A stretch of DNA of 27,237 bases. Origin: DAOTZU01 sp034433995. Its GTDB lineage: Bacteria > Chloroflexota > Anaerolineae > UBA1429. This document shows, piece after piece, positions 8,337 through 16,131 of the stretch (its first letter is position 1; every line of letters begins with the position of its first letter). The notes under the pieces are model-generated. The model ran no database searches, was not told where the DNA came from, and was given only the letters and a program-made list of their open reading frames with translations. The translations under genes were made by a program, and so were the position numbers. The stretch is from NCBI GenBank assembly GCA_034433995.1, contig DAOTZU010000172.1:1-27237 (forward strand). Direction: 5' to 3'.

Positions 8337-8364
8337 AGTATATGCTTTTCCCCCGGAGGCGCAA
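8337..8364 (-). promoter_or_regulatory. possible proS promoter
   Basis: On the minus strand -10 TATACT (8342-8337) lies 16 bp from a poor -35 TTGCGC (8364-8359). Only the -10 is convincing. The predicted leader is about 28 nt. It is nearly back to back with the plus-strand promoter at 8366-8394. Confidence 0.4.
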
Positions 8365-8365
8365 C

Positions 8366-8394
8366 TTGACCGGCCAGGCGCATCCGATTACCAT
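8366..8394 (+). promoter_or_regulatory. sigma70-type promoter for the MBL-fold hydrolase gene
   Basis: -35 TTGACC (8366-8371), a 17-bp spacer and -10 TACCAT (8389-8394). Predicted start near 8401, giving a leader of about 40 nt to the ATG at 8442. Confidence 0.55.
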
Positions 8395-8441
8395 GCAGCA
8401 AGCTCGAAAGCGCTACAAACTCACCTCGCTGGAGGTTGCGG

Positions 8442-9092
8442 ATGATCCTTTCGACCTTGGTGGTGGGCAAGATCAAGACCAACTGCTATCTTGTGGGTTG
8501 CCCCGAAACCGGCGCTGCCTTGGTGATTGATCCCGGCGATGAGGCCGAGCGCATCTTGGCGGAGGTGACGCGACAGCGCCTGACGGTGCAGATGATCGTG
8601 CTCACGCATTTTCACTTTGACCACGTCTTGGCGGCCGAGGCTGTGCGCGCCCGCACGGGCGCGCCGCTGGCCATCCATGCCAGAGAGGCCCAACATCTGG
8701 CCAACCCGCCGGCCTTGTTTCGCTTTTTCGCCCCCGGCGCGCCGACCGGGTTGGTGGCCGACCGCCTGTTGCAGGATGGAGAGACGCTCACGGTAGGCAC
8801 GTTGGAGGTGCGCGTCTTGCCCACTCCGGGGCATTCGCCGGGGGGCATTTCCCTGTGGTTGCCCCAAGAACAGGTGGTCTTTACCGGCGATGCCCTCTTT
8901 CATGAGGGGTTGGGGCGCACCGATTTTCCGGGGAGCGATGGGGAGCTGCTGCTGCAAAGTGTGCGGGAGCAGCTCCTCACCTTGCCCGAGGAGACTATCG
9001 TCTACCCCGGCCATGGCCCCAGCACCACCATCGGCCATGAAAAGTCCCACAATCCGTGGCTATCCCCCGGCCGGGCAGCCCGCTGGCGCTAA
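8442..9092 (+). CDS. metallo-beta-lactamase fold hydrolase, glyoxalase II-like
   Basis: 216 residues. The binuclear zinc motif THFHFDH is at H56, H58, D60 and H61. Further ligands are expected in PGHSPGG, FTGDALF (bridging Asp) and YPGHGP. Length and motif spacing fit the short YcbL/hydroxyacylglutathione hydrolase-like group, which cleaves thioesters such as S-lactoylglutathione or related thiols; other MBL-fold activities cannot be excluded. GGAGG at 8431-8435 lies 6 nt before the ATG at 8442, which rules out the in-frame TTG at 8436. Its TAA stop overlaps the stop of the convergent PstS-like gene (9089-9092). Confidence 0.92.
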   Translation: MILSTLVVGKIKTNCYLVGCPETGAALVIDPGDEAERILAEVTRQRLTVQMIVLTHFHFDHVLAAEAVRARTGAPLAIHAREAQHLANPPALFRFFAPGAPTGLVADRLLQDGETLTVGTLEVRVLPTPGHSPGGISLWLPQEQVVFTGDALFHEGLGRTDFPGSDGELLLQSVREQLLTLPEETIVYPGHGPSTTIGHEKSHNPWLSPGRAARWR

Positions 9093-9964
9093 CGGGGCAG
9101 GGCGTAGCGCTGCTCGATGAGGCGGCGCCCCTTGGCGCCGGTGGCAAAGGCAAAGAACCGCAGGGCCTCCGCGGAAAGGTTCTGGGCGCGCACCAGGACC
9201 AAAGGATATTGCAGCGGATAGCGCCCCGTGCGGAGGGTAGCGGGGGTGGGCAAGATCCCATCCACGGCCACCCAGCGGAGCCGGCCGTCTTGGTGGCCCA
9301 GGCTGAGGATGCCGACGGCCCGGGGATGGCTGGCTACATAATCGGCCACGGCCCGGTCATGGGGCATGACCACCGCCGCGCTGGAGATTTTCTCTCCCTG
9401 CATCACCGCCTGCTGAAAGGCCCGCTGTGGGCCGGCGCTCTCTGCGAGGACCACCACCTCCGGCGGGCCGCTCCCTGCGCCCAGCTCCGACCAATCCAGG
9501 TAATGGCCGGCAAAGAGATCGGCCAGCTGTTGGCGGCTGAGCTCCCGGAGGGCGGCGCCCTGGGCCACGACGATGCCCACGCCATCCCAGGCGAGGATCC
9601 TGGTCTCCAGCCTCCCGCCCAGGTTCTCCGGGGGCCATGTTTGGTCCACCAGGGCGAGATCCGCTTCCCCGGCCTGCACCATGCCCAGCGCCACACCGGA
9701 GGTGCTGGAAACCACATCCACGGAAAGATGCGGATTCTCTTGAGCAAAGGCCGCGGTCAGCTCTTGAGCCAGCGGCAGCCCAGCCCAACAGGTGGCCAAG
9801 CGCACCAGCGCCGGCTCGGCCTCGCCTTGGGGTTCCCGTTGGGCCTGGAAACGATCCCAGGGCACGAAAGCCTCTTGGCAGCCGGCCAGCAACATCAGGC
9901 CGAGGCTGAGAAGGGCCAGCCAACGCCCCCCGCAAAGGGCGTGTTGCCGGGAAGGCACCATCAT
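9089..9964 (-). CDS. PstS-like phosphate-type ABC transporter substrate-binding lipoprotein
   Basis: 291 residues. A signal peptide with hydrophobic core LALLSLGLMLLAGC ends in a lipobox with C29 as the lipidated cysteine, so the protein should be anchored on the outer face of the membrane. The mature part has the type II periplasmic binding layout of PstS-like proteins: FAQENPHLSVDVVSSTSGVA, GEADLALVDQ, DGVGIVVAQGA and a C-terminal YPLQYPLVLV segment. PstS proteins bind phosphate or similar oxyanions, but no pstC, pstA or pstB gene is adjacent, so this is an orphan whose ligand is not certain. It follows directly after the alpha/beta hydrolase stop (TAG then ATG, no gap), implying coupling. 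An alternate start is the second ATG at 9961. Confidence 0.85.
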   Translation of the reverse strand: MMVPSRQHALCGGRWLALLSLGLMLLAGCQEAFVPWDRFQAQREPQGEAEPALVRLATCWAGLPLAQELTAAFAQENPHLSVDVVSSTSGVALGMVQAGEADLALVDQTWPPENLGGRLETRILAWDGVGIVVAQGAALRELSRQQLADLFAGHYLDWSELGAGSGPPEVVVLAESAGPQRAFQQAVMQGEKISSAAVVMPHDRAVADYVASHPRAVGILSLGHQDGRLRWVAVDGILPTPATLRTGRYPLQYPLVLVRAQNLSAEALRFFAFATGAKGRRLIEQRYALPR

Positions 9965-10846
9965 CTAGCGCCCCACCGAGCCCGCCCCCAGAAAGGCCTC
10001 TTGCGAGGGGGCCACCGTGGGCTCACCCTGGAGATACCCCAGCGAGGCCAAGAACTTGTCCGCGCGGTAGAGGCTGGGGAGGAACCACCGCAGATAATCG
10101 TTGTAATAGCCGTGATCCGCGCCCTCGGCCAGGTCCAGCTCCCGGAGGCAGCCCACCTCTTGGGCGCGGGCGATGAACTCTTGAGCGGGTGGGTAGAGCT
10201 TGTCCGCCGTGCCGAACCACAGGTACATGGGCGGCGTATCGGGGCCGAGATATGGGGGCAGATAAAGCTTTTCGGCCAACTCGGCCGTGGGCACCGCCGC
10301 CCAGCCCTCCAGCCGGCCCGCGGGCGGGTTGAACAGCACCTGAGCGTTGGGCCTGGAGGAGACGGCGAGATCCTCCTCAGGCGCCTCAAAGCCGGGCAGG
10401 ATGGCGGTGGCAGCGGCTAGATAAGCGCCGGCTGAATCCCCCGAGGCCACGATACGCGCCGGATCCACTCCGAGCTCATCGGCATGTTGGCGCAGCCAGC
10501 GCACGGCGCTCTTGGCGTCCTCCACGCATTGGTCCAGAGTGGCGCCGTGGCGCGAACCCACGCGATAATCGGCCCGGACGGCCACCATCCCGCGGCCGGC
10601 GAAATATGTGGCTTGGCGGGTGAATTGTTCCACCGTGCCCACCTGCCACGAGCCGCCAAAAAAGAAAATGATGGCCGGTCGCCGGTCGCCCACGCGCCAA
10701 TCAAAGGGGAAATGCACCCACAGCACTAACTCGCCCTGCGGGGTGCGTTTATAAATGTAATGCTTGAGGGAACGAAACCAAAAACGGGCGTCGATCTGGG
10801 CCTGTTGCCCCAAGGTCAACAACAGTTCGGTCTCATCGGGATGCAT
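9965..10846 (-). CDS. alpha/beta hydrolase, acetyl-esterase/lipase-like
   Basis: 293 residues with the alpha/beta hydrolase fold-3 layout. The nucleophile elbow is GDSAGAY with Ser138; the oxyanion-hole segment is FFFGGSW (residues 61-67), a variant of the HGG motif; the acid is probably the Asp in FGTADKLYPP and the base the His in AEGADHGYYN. No signal peptide is seen, so it is probably cytosolic. Likely an esterase on small acyl esters; the substrate is unknown. Start ATG at 10846 has AGGAGGG about 7 nt upstream. It lies 68 bp after uppP, a gap containing a perfect hairpin, and immediately before the PstS-like gene. Confidence 0.87.
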   Translation of the reverse strand: MHPDETELLLTLGQQAQIDARFWFRSLKHYIYKRTPQGELVLWVHFPFDWRVGDRRPAIIFFFGGSWQVGTVEQFTRQATYFAGRGMVAVRADYRVGSRHGATLDQCVEDAKSAVRWLRQHADELGVDPARIVASGDSAGAYLAAATAILPGFEAPEEDLAVSSRPNAQVLFNPPAGRLEGWAAVPTAELAEKLYLPPYLGPDTPPMYLWFGTADKLYPPAQEFIARAQEVGCLRELDLAEGADHGYYNDYLRWFLPSLYRADKFLASLGYLQGEPTVAPSQEAFLGAGSVGR

Positions 10847-10868
10847 CCTGCCCTCCTGTCAGATCTTG

Positions 10869-10889
10869 GCAGGGGGAACATCCCCCTGC
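10869..10889. other. perfect 9-bp hairpin between uppP and the hydrolase gene
   Basis: GCAGGGGGA (10869-10877), loop ACA, TCCCCCTGC (10881-10889). On the transcribed minus strand it is not followed by a T-run, so it is not a standard intrinsic terminator. It may act as an mRNA-processing or stability hairpin, or as a partial terminator. Confidence 0.5.
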
Positions 10890-10914
10890 GCGCACGTTCG
10901 GTAGGCGCCACGCC

Positions 10915-11727
10915 TTAGCCGCGCAGCCAGGCGAGGGCCAGCCCCAACAAGCCCACCGTCCAGCAATAATAGGCAAAGGGATATAGACTGCGATTTCTGA
11001 CATGGCGCAAGAATAAAAGGATGGCGCCATAGCCGCTGAGCAGGGCGGCGCCGAACCCCAGCCCCAGTGCCAAGGCGCCTCCTTCCCCCAAGCCCTGGGA
11101 TAGCATCTTGGCGAGTTGTTGCAAGGCGGCGCCGGCGATGAGGGGGAGCCCCATGAGAAAGGAAAAACGCGTGGCGTCATCGCGCCGGAGGCCGCGACCA
11201 AGGCCGGCGGCGATGGTGGCGCCGGAGCGGGAGATGCCCGGCGCCACGGCGCAGGCCTGGGCCAGCCCGATGAGGAGCGCATCCGGCCAGCGCAGCTCCG
11301 CCAGCGTCACCCGTCGCTCTCCCAGGCGCTCGCCCACAAAGAGAATCCCCCCGGTGACGAGCAACAGCAGCGAGACGGCCCTGGGCGAGGCAAAGAGGGC
11401 CTCGAACCAATCCCCGGCCAAATAGCCCACCAGCCCGCCGGGGATGGCGCTCAGCAGGATCAGCCAGGCGAGGCGGCCCTCGGCCGTCTCGATCTTGTGG
11501 GCACGGACGCTGTGCCACCAGCCCACGATGAGCCCGCCCACCTCACGGCGAAAATAGATGAACACCGCCACCAGGGTGCCCAGATGCAAAAAGGCATCAA
11601 ACGCCAAACCGGGAGCGGGCCAGCCCAGGAACCAGGGGATGAGGACCAGATGGCCGGAGCTGCTTACGGGGAGAAATTCGGTGGCGCCTTGCACCAGGCC
11701 CCACAAGATGGATTGCCAAGGGGACAT
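10915..11727 (-). CDS. uppP: undecaprenyl-diphosphate phosphatase
   Basis: 270 residues, the normal UppP/BacA size. This polytopic membrane enzyme removes a phosphate from C55-PP to regenerate the C55-P lipid carrier for cell-wall and glycan synthesis; loss or overexpression affects bacitracin sensitivity. Both signature motifs are intact: GATEFLPVSSSGH at residues 14-26 (E17 and H26 are catalytic candidates) and PGISRSG further on. About eight hydrophobic segments follow the usual pattern. The ATG at 11727 has GGAGG 6 nt upstream; the open frame to 11880 would overlap tgt. It lies 82 bp after tgt on the same strand. Confidence 0.96.
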   Translation of the reverse strand: MSPWQSILWGLVQGATEFLPVSSSGHLVLIPWFLGWPAPGLAFDAFLHLGTLVAVFIYFRREVGGLIVGWWHSVRAHKIETAEGRLAWLILLSAIPGGLVGYLAGDWFEALFASPRAVSLLLLVTGGILFVGERLGERRVTLAELRWPDALLIGLAQACAVAPGISRSGATIAAGLGRGLRRDDATRFSFLMGLPLIAGAALQQLAKMLSQGLGEGGALALGLGFGAALLSGYGAILLFLRHVRNRSLYPFAYYCWTVGLLGLALAWLRG

Positions 11728-11809
11728 GTTTGCCTCCAAGTGGTCGGTAGCCTCGATGAGCCCCGGCACAATGTCGTTGGGGCAGCGCACCGAAGCTGGC
11801 AACGGCCCA

Positions 11810-13021
11810 TCAAACGATGGGCTCGCGGGCCATCTTGCGCCGCTGCCAGGCCTCGCGGTTCTCCTGGCGGGCCTCCTCATCCACCACCCGATAGTGGCGC
11901 AGAAACTCTTCTTTAAAGGCCGCGAAACGCCCCTCCAAGATCGCCTGGCGGATGGCGCGCATCAGCTCCAAAAGGAAATGGACGTTGTGGATGGTGTTCA
12001 ACTGCAGCCCCAAGATCTCTTCGCTGACGATCAGGTGGCGCAGATAGGCTCTGGAGAAATGTTGGCAGGTGTAACAGGTGCACCCCTCTTGGATGGGACG
12101 GGGATCGGCGCTGTGGGCGGCGTTGCGCAAGTTGAGCCGCCCCTCCGGGGTGAACACCGCGCCGTTGCGGGCCAGGCGGGTGGGCAAGACGCAATCGAAA
12201 ATATCCACCCCGCGGGCCACTCCCTCCAAGAGATCCTCCGGCGAGCCCACGCCCATCAGATAGCGAGGTTTATCGGCCGGAAGGAGGGGGACGACAAAGC
12301 TGAGGATGCGCCAGGTCTCGCTTTTGGGTTCGCCCACGCTCAACCCGCCGATGGCATAGCCGGGGAAATCCAGGCTGCTGAGCACCCGGGCGCTCTCGGC
12401 GCGCAGGTCCTCAAAGATGCCCCCTTGGACGATGCCGAATAGCCCTTGATCGGGCCGGGTGTGGGCCTGCAAACACCTTTCCGCCCACAGGTGGGTGCGC
12501 CGCAGGGCGGCGACGTTGTAGGCATAATCCAACGGGTCGGCGCATTCGTCCAGCACCATGGCGATATCCGCGCCCAGCTGTTCCTGAATGGCGATGACCT
12601 TTTCCGGGGTGAAACGGTGCTCAGAACCATCGATGTGGGAGCGGAAGGTGACGCCGTCGTCATCCACCTTGCGCATCTTTTGCAGGCTAAAGACTTGGAA
12701 ACCGCCGCTATCGGTGAGGATGGCGCGCTCCCAGCCCATGAAGCGATGCAGCCCGCCCAGCCGGGCGATGATCTCCGGCCCCGGCCGGAGGTAGAGGTGA
12801 TAGGTATTGCCCAAGATCATGTGGGCATCTAGCTCCAACAGGTCTCGCGGGGAGAGGGCCTTGACGGTAGCCTGGGTGCCCACGGGACAAAAAACCGGCG
12901 TGGGCACATCGCCATGGGGAGTGTGCAACACGCCCACGCGCCCCTGGGAGGAGGCATCACGGGCCAACACGCGAAAGGTGATGGGGGGCGCCGAACCGTT
13001 TGGGAGCTGCTCTGGACACAT
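11810..13021 (-). CDS. tgt: tRNA-guanine transglycosylase (queuosine)
   Basis: 403 residues, slightly longer than E. coli Tgt. It exchanges guanine 34 of GUN-anticodon tRNAs for preQ1. Seen in order: VGTQATVKALSPRDL, LTDSGGFQVFSL (active-site Asp region), GGLSVGEPK, FDCVLPTRLARNG (nucleophile Asp region), and the structural zinc site CTCYTC followed by a downstream His (RHLIV) near residues 318-335. The start at 13021 is an ATG without a strong Shine-Dalgarno sequence; the first 15 or so residues precede the usual Tgt core, so a shorter start is conceivable. It follows fmdB by 32 bp. Confidence 0.97.
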   Translation of the reverse strand: MCPEQLPNGSAPPITFRVLARDASSQGRVGVLHTPHGDVPTPVFCPVGTQATVKALSPRDLLELDAHMILGNTYHLYLRPGPEIIARLGGLHRFMGWERAILTDSGGFQVFSLQKMRKVDDDGVTFRSHIDGSEHRFTPEKVIAIQEQLGADIAMVLDECADPLDYAYNVAALRRTHLWAERCLQAHTRPDQGLFGIVQGGIFEDLRAESARVLSSLDFPGYAIGGLSVGEPKSETWRILSFVVPLLPADKPRYLMGVGSPEDLLEGVARGVDIFDCVLPTRLARNGAVFTPEGRLNLRNAAHSADPRPIQEGCTCYTCQHFSRAYLRHLIVSEEILGLQLNTIHNVHFLLELMRAIRQAILEGRFAAFKEEFLRHYRVVDEEARQENREAWQRRKMAREPIV

Positions 13022-13053
13022 GGCGCGATGCTACCACCAAGGGGATGGAGAGC

Positions 13054-13287
13054 TCAGTGCTTGCAGCCGGCGCAGGAGCCGGAGGAACAGCCCGCGCAGC
13101 CTCCGCCGCCCAGGGACGAGGTCTCGCCGGAGGCACCCTTGGAGAAGGAGGCAAAGCGCGAGATGAGCCGTTGGATATCTTGCCCGCCGCACTTGGGGCA
13201 GGTGGCTGGGGCATCGGCCTTGGTGAAGGGCCGCAGCAACTCGAATTTTAGCTCGCAATGGGGACAGCGATATTCATAGATGGGCAT
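13054..13287 (-). CDS. FmdB-family zinc ribbon protein
   Basis: 77 residues. The N-terminal MPIYEYRCPHC with CPKC downstream (C8, C11, C30, C33) is the FmdB/CxxC_CXXC_SSSS zinc ribbon. The tail GGGCAGCSSGSCAGCKH, rich in Cys, Gly and Ser, is typical of the family. The family is named after a putative formamidase regulator, but its function is mostly unknown. It lies downstream of the sigA terminator and upstream of tgt, so it probably begins the fmdB-tgt-uppP group. GGAGG is 9 nt upstream of the ATG. Confidence 0.9.
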   Translation of the reverse strand: MPIYEYRCPHCELKFELLRPFTKADAPATCPKCGGQDIQRLISRFASFSKGASGETSSLGGGGCAGCSSGSCAGCKH

Positions 13288-13345
13288 CGGTCATGCCCTC
13301 CCTGGAGATAGCTTTTGCGCTCCACAGCAAACGGCTCGGTTCAGG

Positions 13346-13387
13346 AAAAACGGGGGCACGGAGAGTGAGAATCTCCGTGGCCTCCGT
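13346..13387 (-). terminator. intrinsic terminator of sigA
   Basis: On the minus strand a 16-bp stem with one A-C mismatch (inner part CACGGAGA/TCTCCGTG, loop TTCTCAC) is followed by TTTTT (13350-13346). It starts about 10 bp after the sigA stop and separates sigA from fmdB. Confidence 0.9.
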
Positions 13388-13397
13388 TGTTTCGCCC

Positions 13398-14603
13398 TCA
13401 AGAGAGATAGTCGCGCAGTTGCCGACTGCGGCTGGGATGGCGCAGCCGGTCCAACGCCTCGTGCTCGATCTGGCGAATGCGCTCGCGGGTGAGGCCGAAT
13501 TTCTGCCCCACCTCCTCCAGCGTGTAGCTGCGGCCATCCTGCAGGCCGAAACGCAGGCGCAGAATGCGCGCCTCTCGCGGCGTCAGGGTGGTCAAGATAT
13601 CGTTGATCTTTTGCTGCAACAGGTTCTGATAGGCCGTATCGGAGGGCGTGGGCGTGTCGTCATCGGGGATAAAGCTGCCCAGCTCGCTATCCTCCTCCTC
13701 GCCCACCGGCTTTTCCAGAGAAAGGGGCCGCTGGGAGACCTTGAGCATCCACTGCACCTTTTGCGGCGGGATGGAAAGCTCCTGGGCGATCTCCTCCGGC
13801 GTGGGTTGCCGCCCCCAATCCTGCTCCAACTGCTGGGCCACCTGATAGACCTTGCGGATGCGGTCGCTCAGGTGCACCGGCAGGCGGATGACCCGGCCCT
13901 GGTCCGCCAAGGCCCGGGTGATGGCCTGGCGAATCCACCAGGTGGCATAAGTGCTGAAGCGATGGCCCCGGCGATAGTCAAACTTTTCTACCGCCTTGAT
14001 CAGCCCCAGGTTGCCCTCTTGGATGAGATCCAAGAAGGGAACGCCCTGCCCCAGGTAACGCTTGGCGATGCTCACCACCAACCGGGTATTGGCCCGGATG
14101 AGATGGGTGCGCGAAGCCTCGCCCCGCTCCACGATGGCGGCCAGGCGATCCTTGGCTTCCTCGGAGAGATTGTCCTCCTGCATCAGCTTGCGCCGCGCCT
14201 GGCGTCCTTGCTCGTATTGCCGCGCCAGGGTGATCTCCTCCTCAGCGGTGAGCAAGGGGACCCGGGCCATCTCCTTGAGATACAGACTGATGGTGTCATC
14301 GCTGGCGATATCCGCCAGGTGCGCGTCGGCCAGGGCATCAGCCTGCTTCTCCAGGTCGGCCTCCTCGGCCAACTCCTCTGCCGTCTCCTCGGGCAAGGCC
14401 TCCTCGGCCTCTTTTTTGTCCTCGTTATAGAGGACTTGGATCCCCTCCTCGCTGAGGTAGATGAACAGGTCCTCCAGCTCGGCGAGGTTCTCCTCCACCT
14501 CCGGATAGACTTCCATCAGATCATCCAGGGTGACATACCCCTGGGCCTCTGCTTTGGCCAGCAAGAGCTGGACTGCTTTATTATCATCAAATCTGTGCGC
14601 CAT
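13398..14603 (-). CDS. sigA: primary RNA polymerase sigma factor (sigma70, RpoD/SigA)
   Basis: 401 residues. All primary-sigma parts are present: a short acidic region 1.1-like N terminus (FDDNKAVQLLLAKAEAQGYV), region 1.2 (DTISLYLKEMARVPLLTAEEE), region 2 with the core-binding and -10 recognition segment (FLDLIQEGNLGLIKAVEKFD, then STYATWWIRQAI), region 3, and region 4 with the -35 helix-turn-helix (TLEEVGQKFGLTRERIRQIE). The long non-conserved insertion of E. coli RpoD is absent. I chose the ATG at 14603: GGTGAT, matching the downstream half of the full anti-Shine-Dalgarno complement, sits in the right register. An in-frame ATG at 14618 is possible. The consensus-like promoters found in this window fit recognition by this factor. 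Confidence 0.96.
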   Translation of the reverse strand: MAHRFDDNKAVQLLLAKAEAQGYVTLDDLMEVYPEVEENLAELEDLFIYLSEEGIQVLYNEDKKEAEEALPEETAEELAEEADLEKQADALADAHLADIASDDTISLYLKEMARVPLLTAEEEITLARQYEQGRQARRKLMQEDNLSEEAKDRLAAIVERGEASRTHLIRANTRLVVSIAKRYLGQGVPFLDLIQEGNLGLIKAVEKFDYRRGHRFSTYATWWIRQAITRALADQGRVIRLPVHLSDRIRKVYQVAQQLEQDWGRQPTPEEIAQELSIPPQKVQWMLKVSQRPLSLEKPVGEEEDSELGSFIPDDDTPTPSDTAYQNLLQQKINDILTTLTPREARILRLRFGLQDGRSYTLEEVGQKFGLTRERIRQIEHEALDRLRHPSRSRQLRDYLS

Positions 14604-14811
14604 GATATCACCAACCATCCAGGTATCACAGCGAATTTCGCTGCTATTTTAGCAAAGCAAACCGCCGAGGCGGTGCCTTCGGCGGATATAGAGAGCGTGA
14701 ACCTTTCGGTCAAGCAGCTATGTCCGACTCCGATCCGCGATAACGAGCCTCCCTGCTTTTCCCCCTGTAGAGCGCCCTCTGCCAAAAGCACCGTCCGTCG
14801 TGTTCATTGCC

Positions 14812-14840
14812 AGTATAACATAGAGCGACACATATGTCAA
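14812..14840 (-). promoter_or_regulatory. near-consensus promoter for sigA
   Basis: On the minus strand: -35 TTGACA (14840-14835, perfect), a 17-bp spacer, and -10 TATACT (14817-14812, one mismatch). Predicted start near 14805 leaves a leader of about 200 nt before the ATG at 14603. The leader contains a small hairpin CCGCCGA/TCGGCGG at 14662-14685. Confidence 0.8.
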
Positions 14841-15097
14841 GTGCCGGCGGGTTCTTGCCTAAATCGGTCAAGATATATAGGTTTCCATCCCCGCGCAGCG
14901 GTGATCACACAGCCGCTTGGTTACAGGCATCCAAAAGAATATTATAAGCGATTTGCAGAAATTCTCCAAATTGCGCAATGCAAAGAGTGACGCGAAATGC
15001 ACAGAATCCCCATCGTGGTTTGCAGCGCGCACAGGCCCAACATATGGGAGATGTTCGCCGAACCGGAGGTTTTTCTCACCCTCGTAGACTGGTGCAC
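14841..15097. other. intergenic stretch with no supported feature
   Basis: This part of the 543-bp sigA/SMP-30 gap is AT-richer than its surroundings. I see no credible gene, RNA gene or strong palindrome in it. A weak plus-strand promoter-like match (TTGGTT, 17 bp, TATTAT, 14917-14945) leads to no gene. Confidence 0.5.
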
Positions 15098-15130
15098 AAA
15101 GAACGCCAGGGAGTTTTCACCCTGGCGTTC
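15098..15130 (-). terminator. probable terminator after the SMP-30-like gene
   Basis: GAACGCCAGGG (15101-15111) and CCCTGGCGTTC (15120-15130) form a perfect 11-bp stem with an 8-nt loop. On the minus strand it is followed by TTTGTG, a weak T-run. It lies 17 bp downstream of the stop at 15147. Confidence 0.65.
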
Positions 15131-15146
15131 TGGAATCTACGGGGGA

Positions 15147-16010
15147 CTAGAGCCCGATGCGTGAGTAGAACTCGGGCAGGCCGCGGATGCCCAGATTGAG
15201 GCGAAAGAGCGCCCCCGCCGCCGCGCCGTCGGTCTCCTTGCGGTTGCCGCCGGCTGTGGTGATATACATATCCGTGTAATCCGCGCCGCCGAAGGTTACG
15301 CTGGAGACCTTTTTGGCCGGGAAGCGGATACGCCGCTCCTCCTGGCCCCAGGGCGTGTAACGCACCAGGCAGCTTCCATCCCACCGGGCCGACCAAATGT
15401 AGCCTTCCGCATCCACCGTCATGCCGTCGGGGATGCCCTCCCCTTCCGCGTCGGGCGTGCGCACCAAGAGGCGCTGGTTGCTCAGGGTGCCCGTGGCTTG
15501 GTCGTAATCAAAGAGATAGATCTCGCGTTTTGCCGAGTCGGTGTAGTACATCCCTTTGCGATCCAGGGTAAAGCCCATGCCGTTGGAACAGCCGATCCCT
15601 TCCAGAAGCTTGGTGAGGGTGCCATCGGTATCCAGGCGGTAGAGCCTGCCCAGGCGATCTTGGGTGGGCATGGTGCCACAAAACACACGCCCGGCCGGAT
15701 CGGCGATGACGTCGTTGAAGCGGGTTTCGCGCTCGTCGGGGATCTCTTCCACCACGGTGGTGAGCACTCCCTCGCGCCAGATTTTGATGGCGCCGCGCTC
15801 CATAAAAAGGAGCAATGATCCATCCGCCTGGATGGTAAAGCCGCCCACCGGCGCCCCCCGATAGCACTCTTCGTGGTGGCCGGAGGCGGGGTCGTAGCGA
15901 AAGATGCGCCCGGCGGGGATATCCAGCCAATAAAGGCGTCTCTCGCCCGGATGCCACAAGGGGCCCTCTCCCGTGATGCAGGCGTAATCGGCGATGAGCT
16001 CAAGTTCCAT
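15147..16010 (-). CDS. SMP-30/gluconolactonase/LRE-like beta-propeller protein
   Basis: 287 residues, typical SMP-30 length. This six-bladed propeller family includes calcium- or zinc-dependent lactonases that open sugar lactones such as gluconolactone. Metal-site motifs visible in order are GEGPLWHP (Glu), RFNDVIADPAGRVFCGTM (Asn), CSNGMGFTLD, and PDGMTVDAEGYIWSARW (Asp). There is no signal peptide, so it is expected in the cytoplasm. The ATG at 16010 has GGAGG 5-6 nt upstream; the longer frame from 16049 lacks this. The neighbours do not name the substrate. It is followed by a hairpin terminator. Confidence 0.9.
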   Translation of the reverse strand: MELELIADYACITGEGPLWHPGERRLYWLDIPAGRIFRYDPASGHHEECYRGAPVGGFTIQADGSLLLFMERGAIKIWREGVLTTVVEEIPDERETRFNDVIADPAGRVFCGTMPTQDRLGRLYRLDTDGTLTKLLEGIGCSNGMGFTLDRKGMYYTDSAKREIYLFDYDQATGTLSNQRLLVRTPDAEGEGIPDGMTVDAEGYIWSARWDGSCLVRYTPWGQEERRIRFPAKKVSSVTFGGADYTDMYITTAGGNRKETDGAAAGALFRLNLGIRGLPEFYSRIGL

Positions 16011-16131
16011 CGGTTCCTCCGGAATAGGATTGAAACGTGACAAAATCATGCGCAGCGAGGCAGCTCCTCCGCTGGCGTTCAGGATGGGATGTCACCGGGA
16101 CGTGTCCAGGCTTTGGGCCCTCGGTGCAGGA

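Noticed and set aside
9056..10420. 454-codon plus-strand open frame
   Set aside because: It is antisense to the PstS-like and hydrolase genes, both clear family members, and has no family features of its own.
10915..11880. 321-residue version of UppP
   Set aside because: The extension overlaps tgt, and UppP normally starts just before GATEFLPVSSSGH; the ATG at 11727 has GGAGG.
14917..14945. Promoter-like TTGGTT-17-TATTAT on the plus strand
   Set aside because: The -35 is poor and no gene follows.
13293..14990. 565-codon open frame on the plus strand
   Set aside because: It is antisense to sigA with low-complexity composition, an artefact of high GC content.
14978..15199. 73-codon plus-strand open frame near the SMP-30 gene
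   Set aside because: No ribosome site, arginine-rich random-like composition, and it runs through a terminator hairpin.
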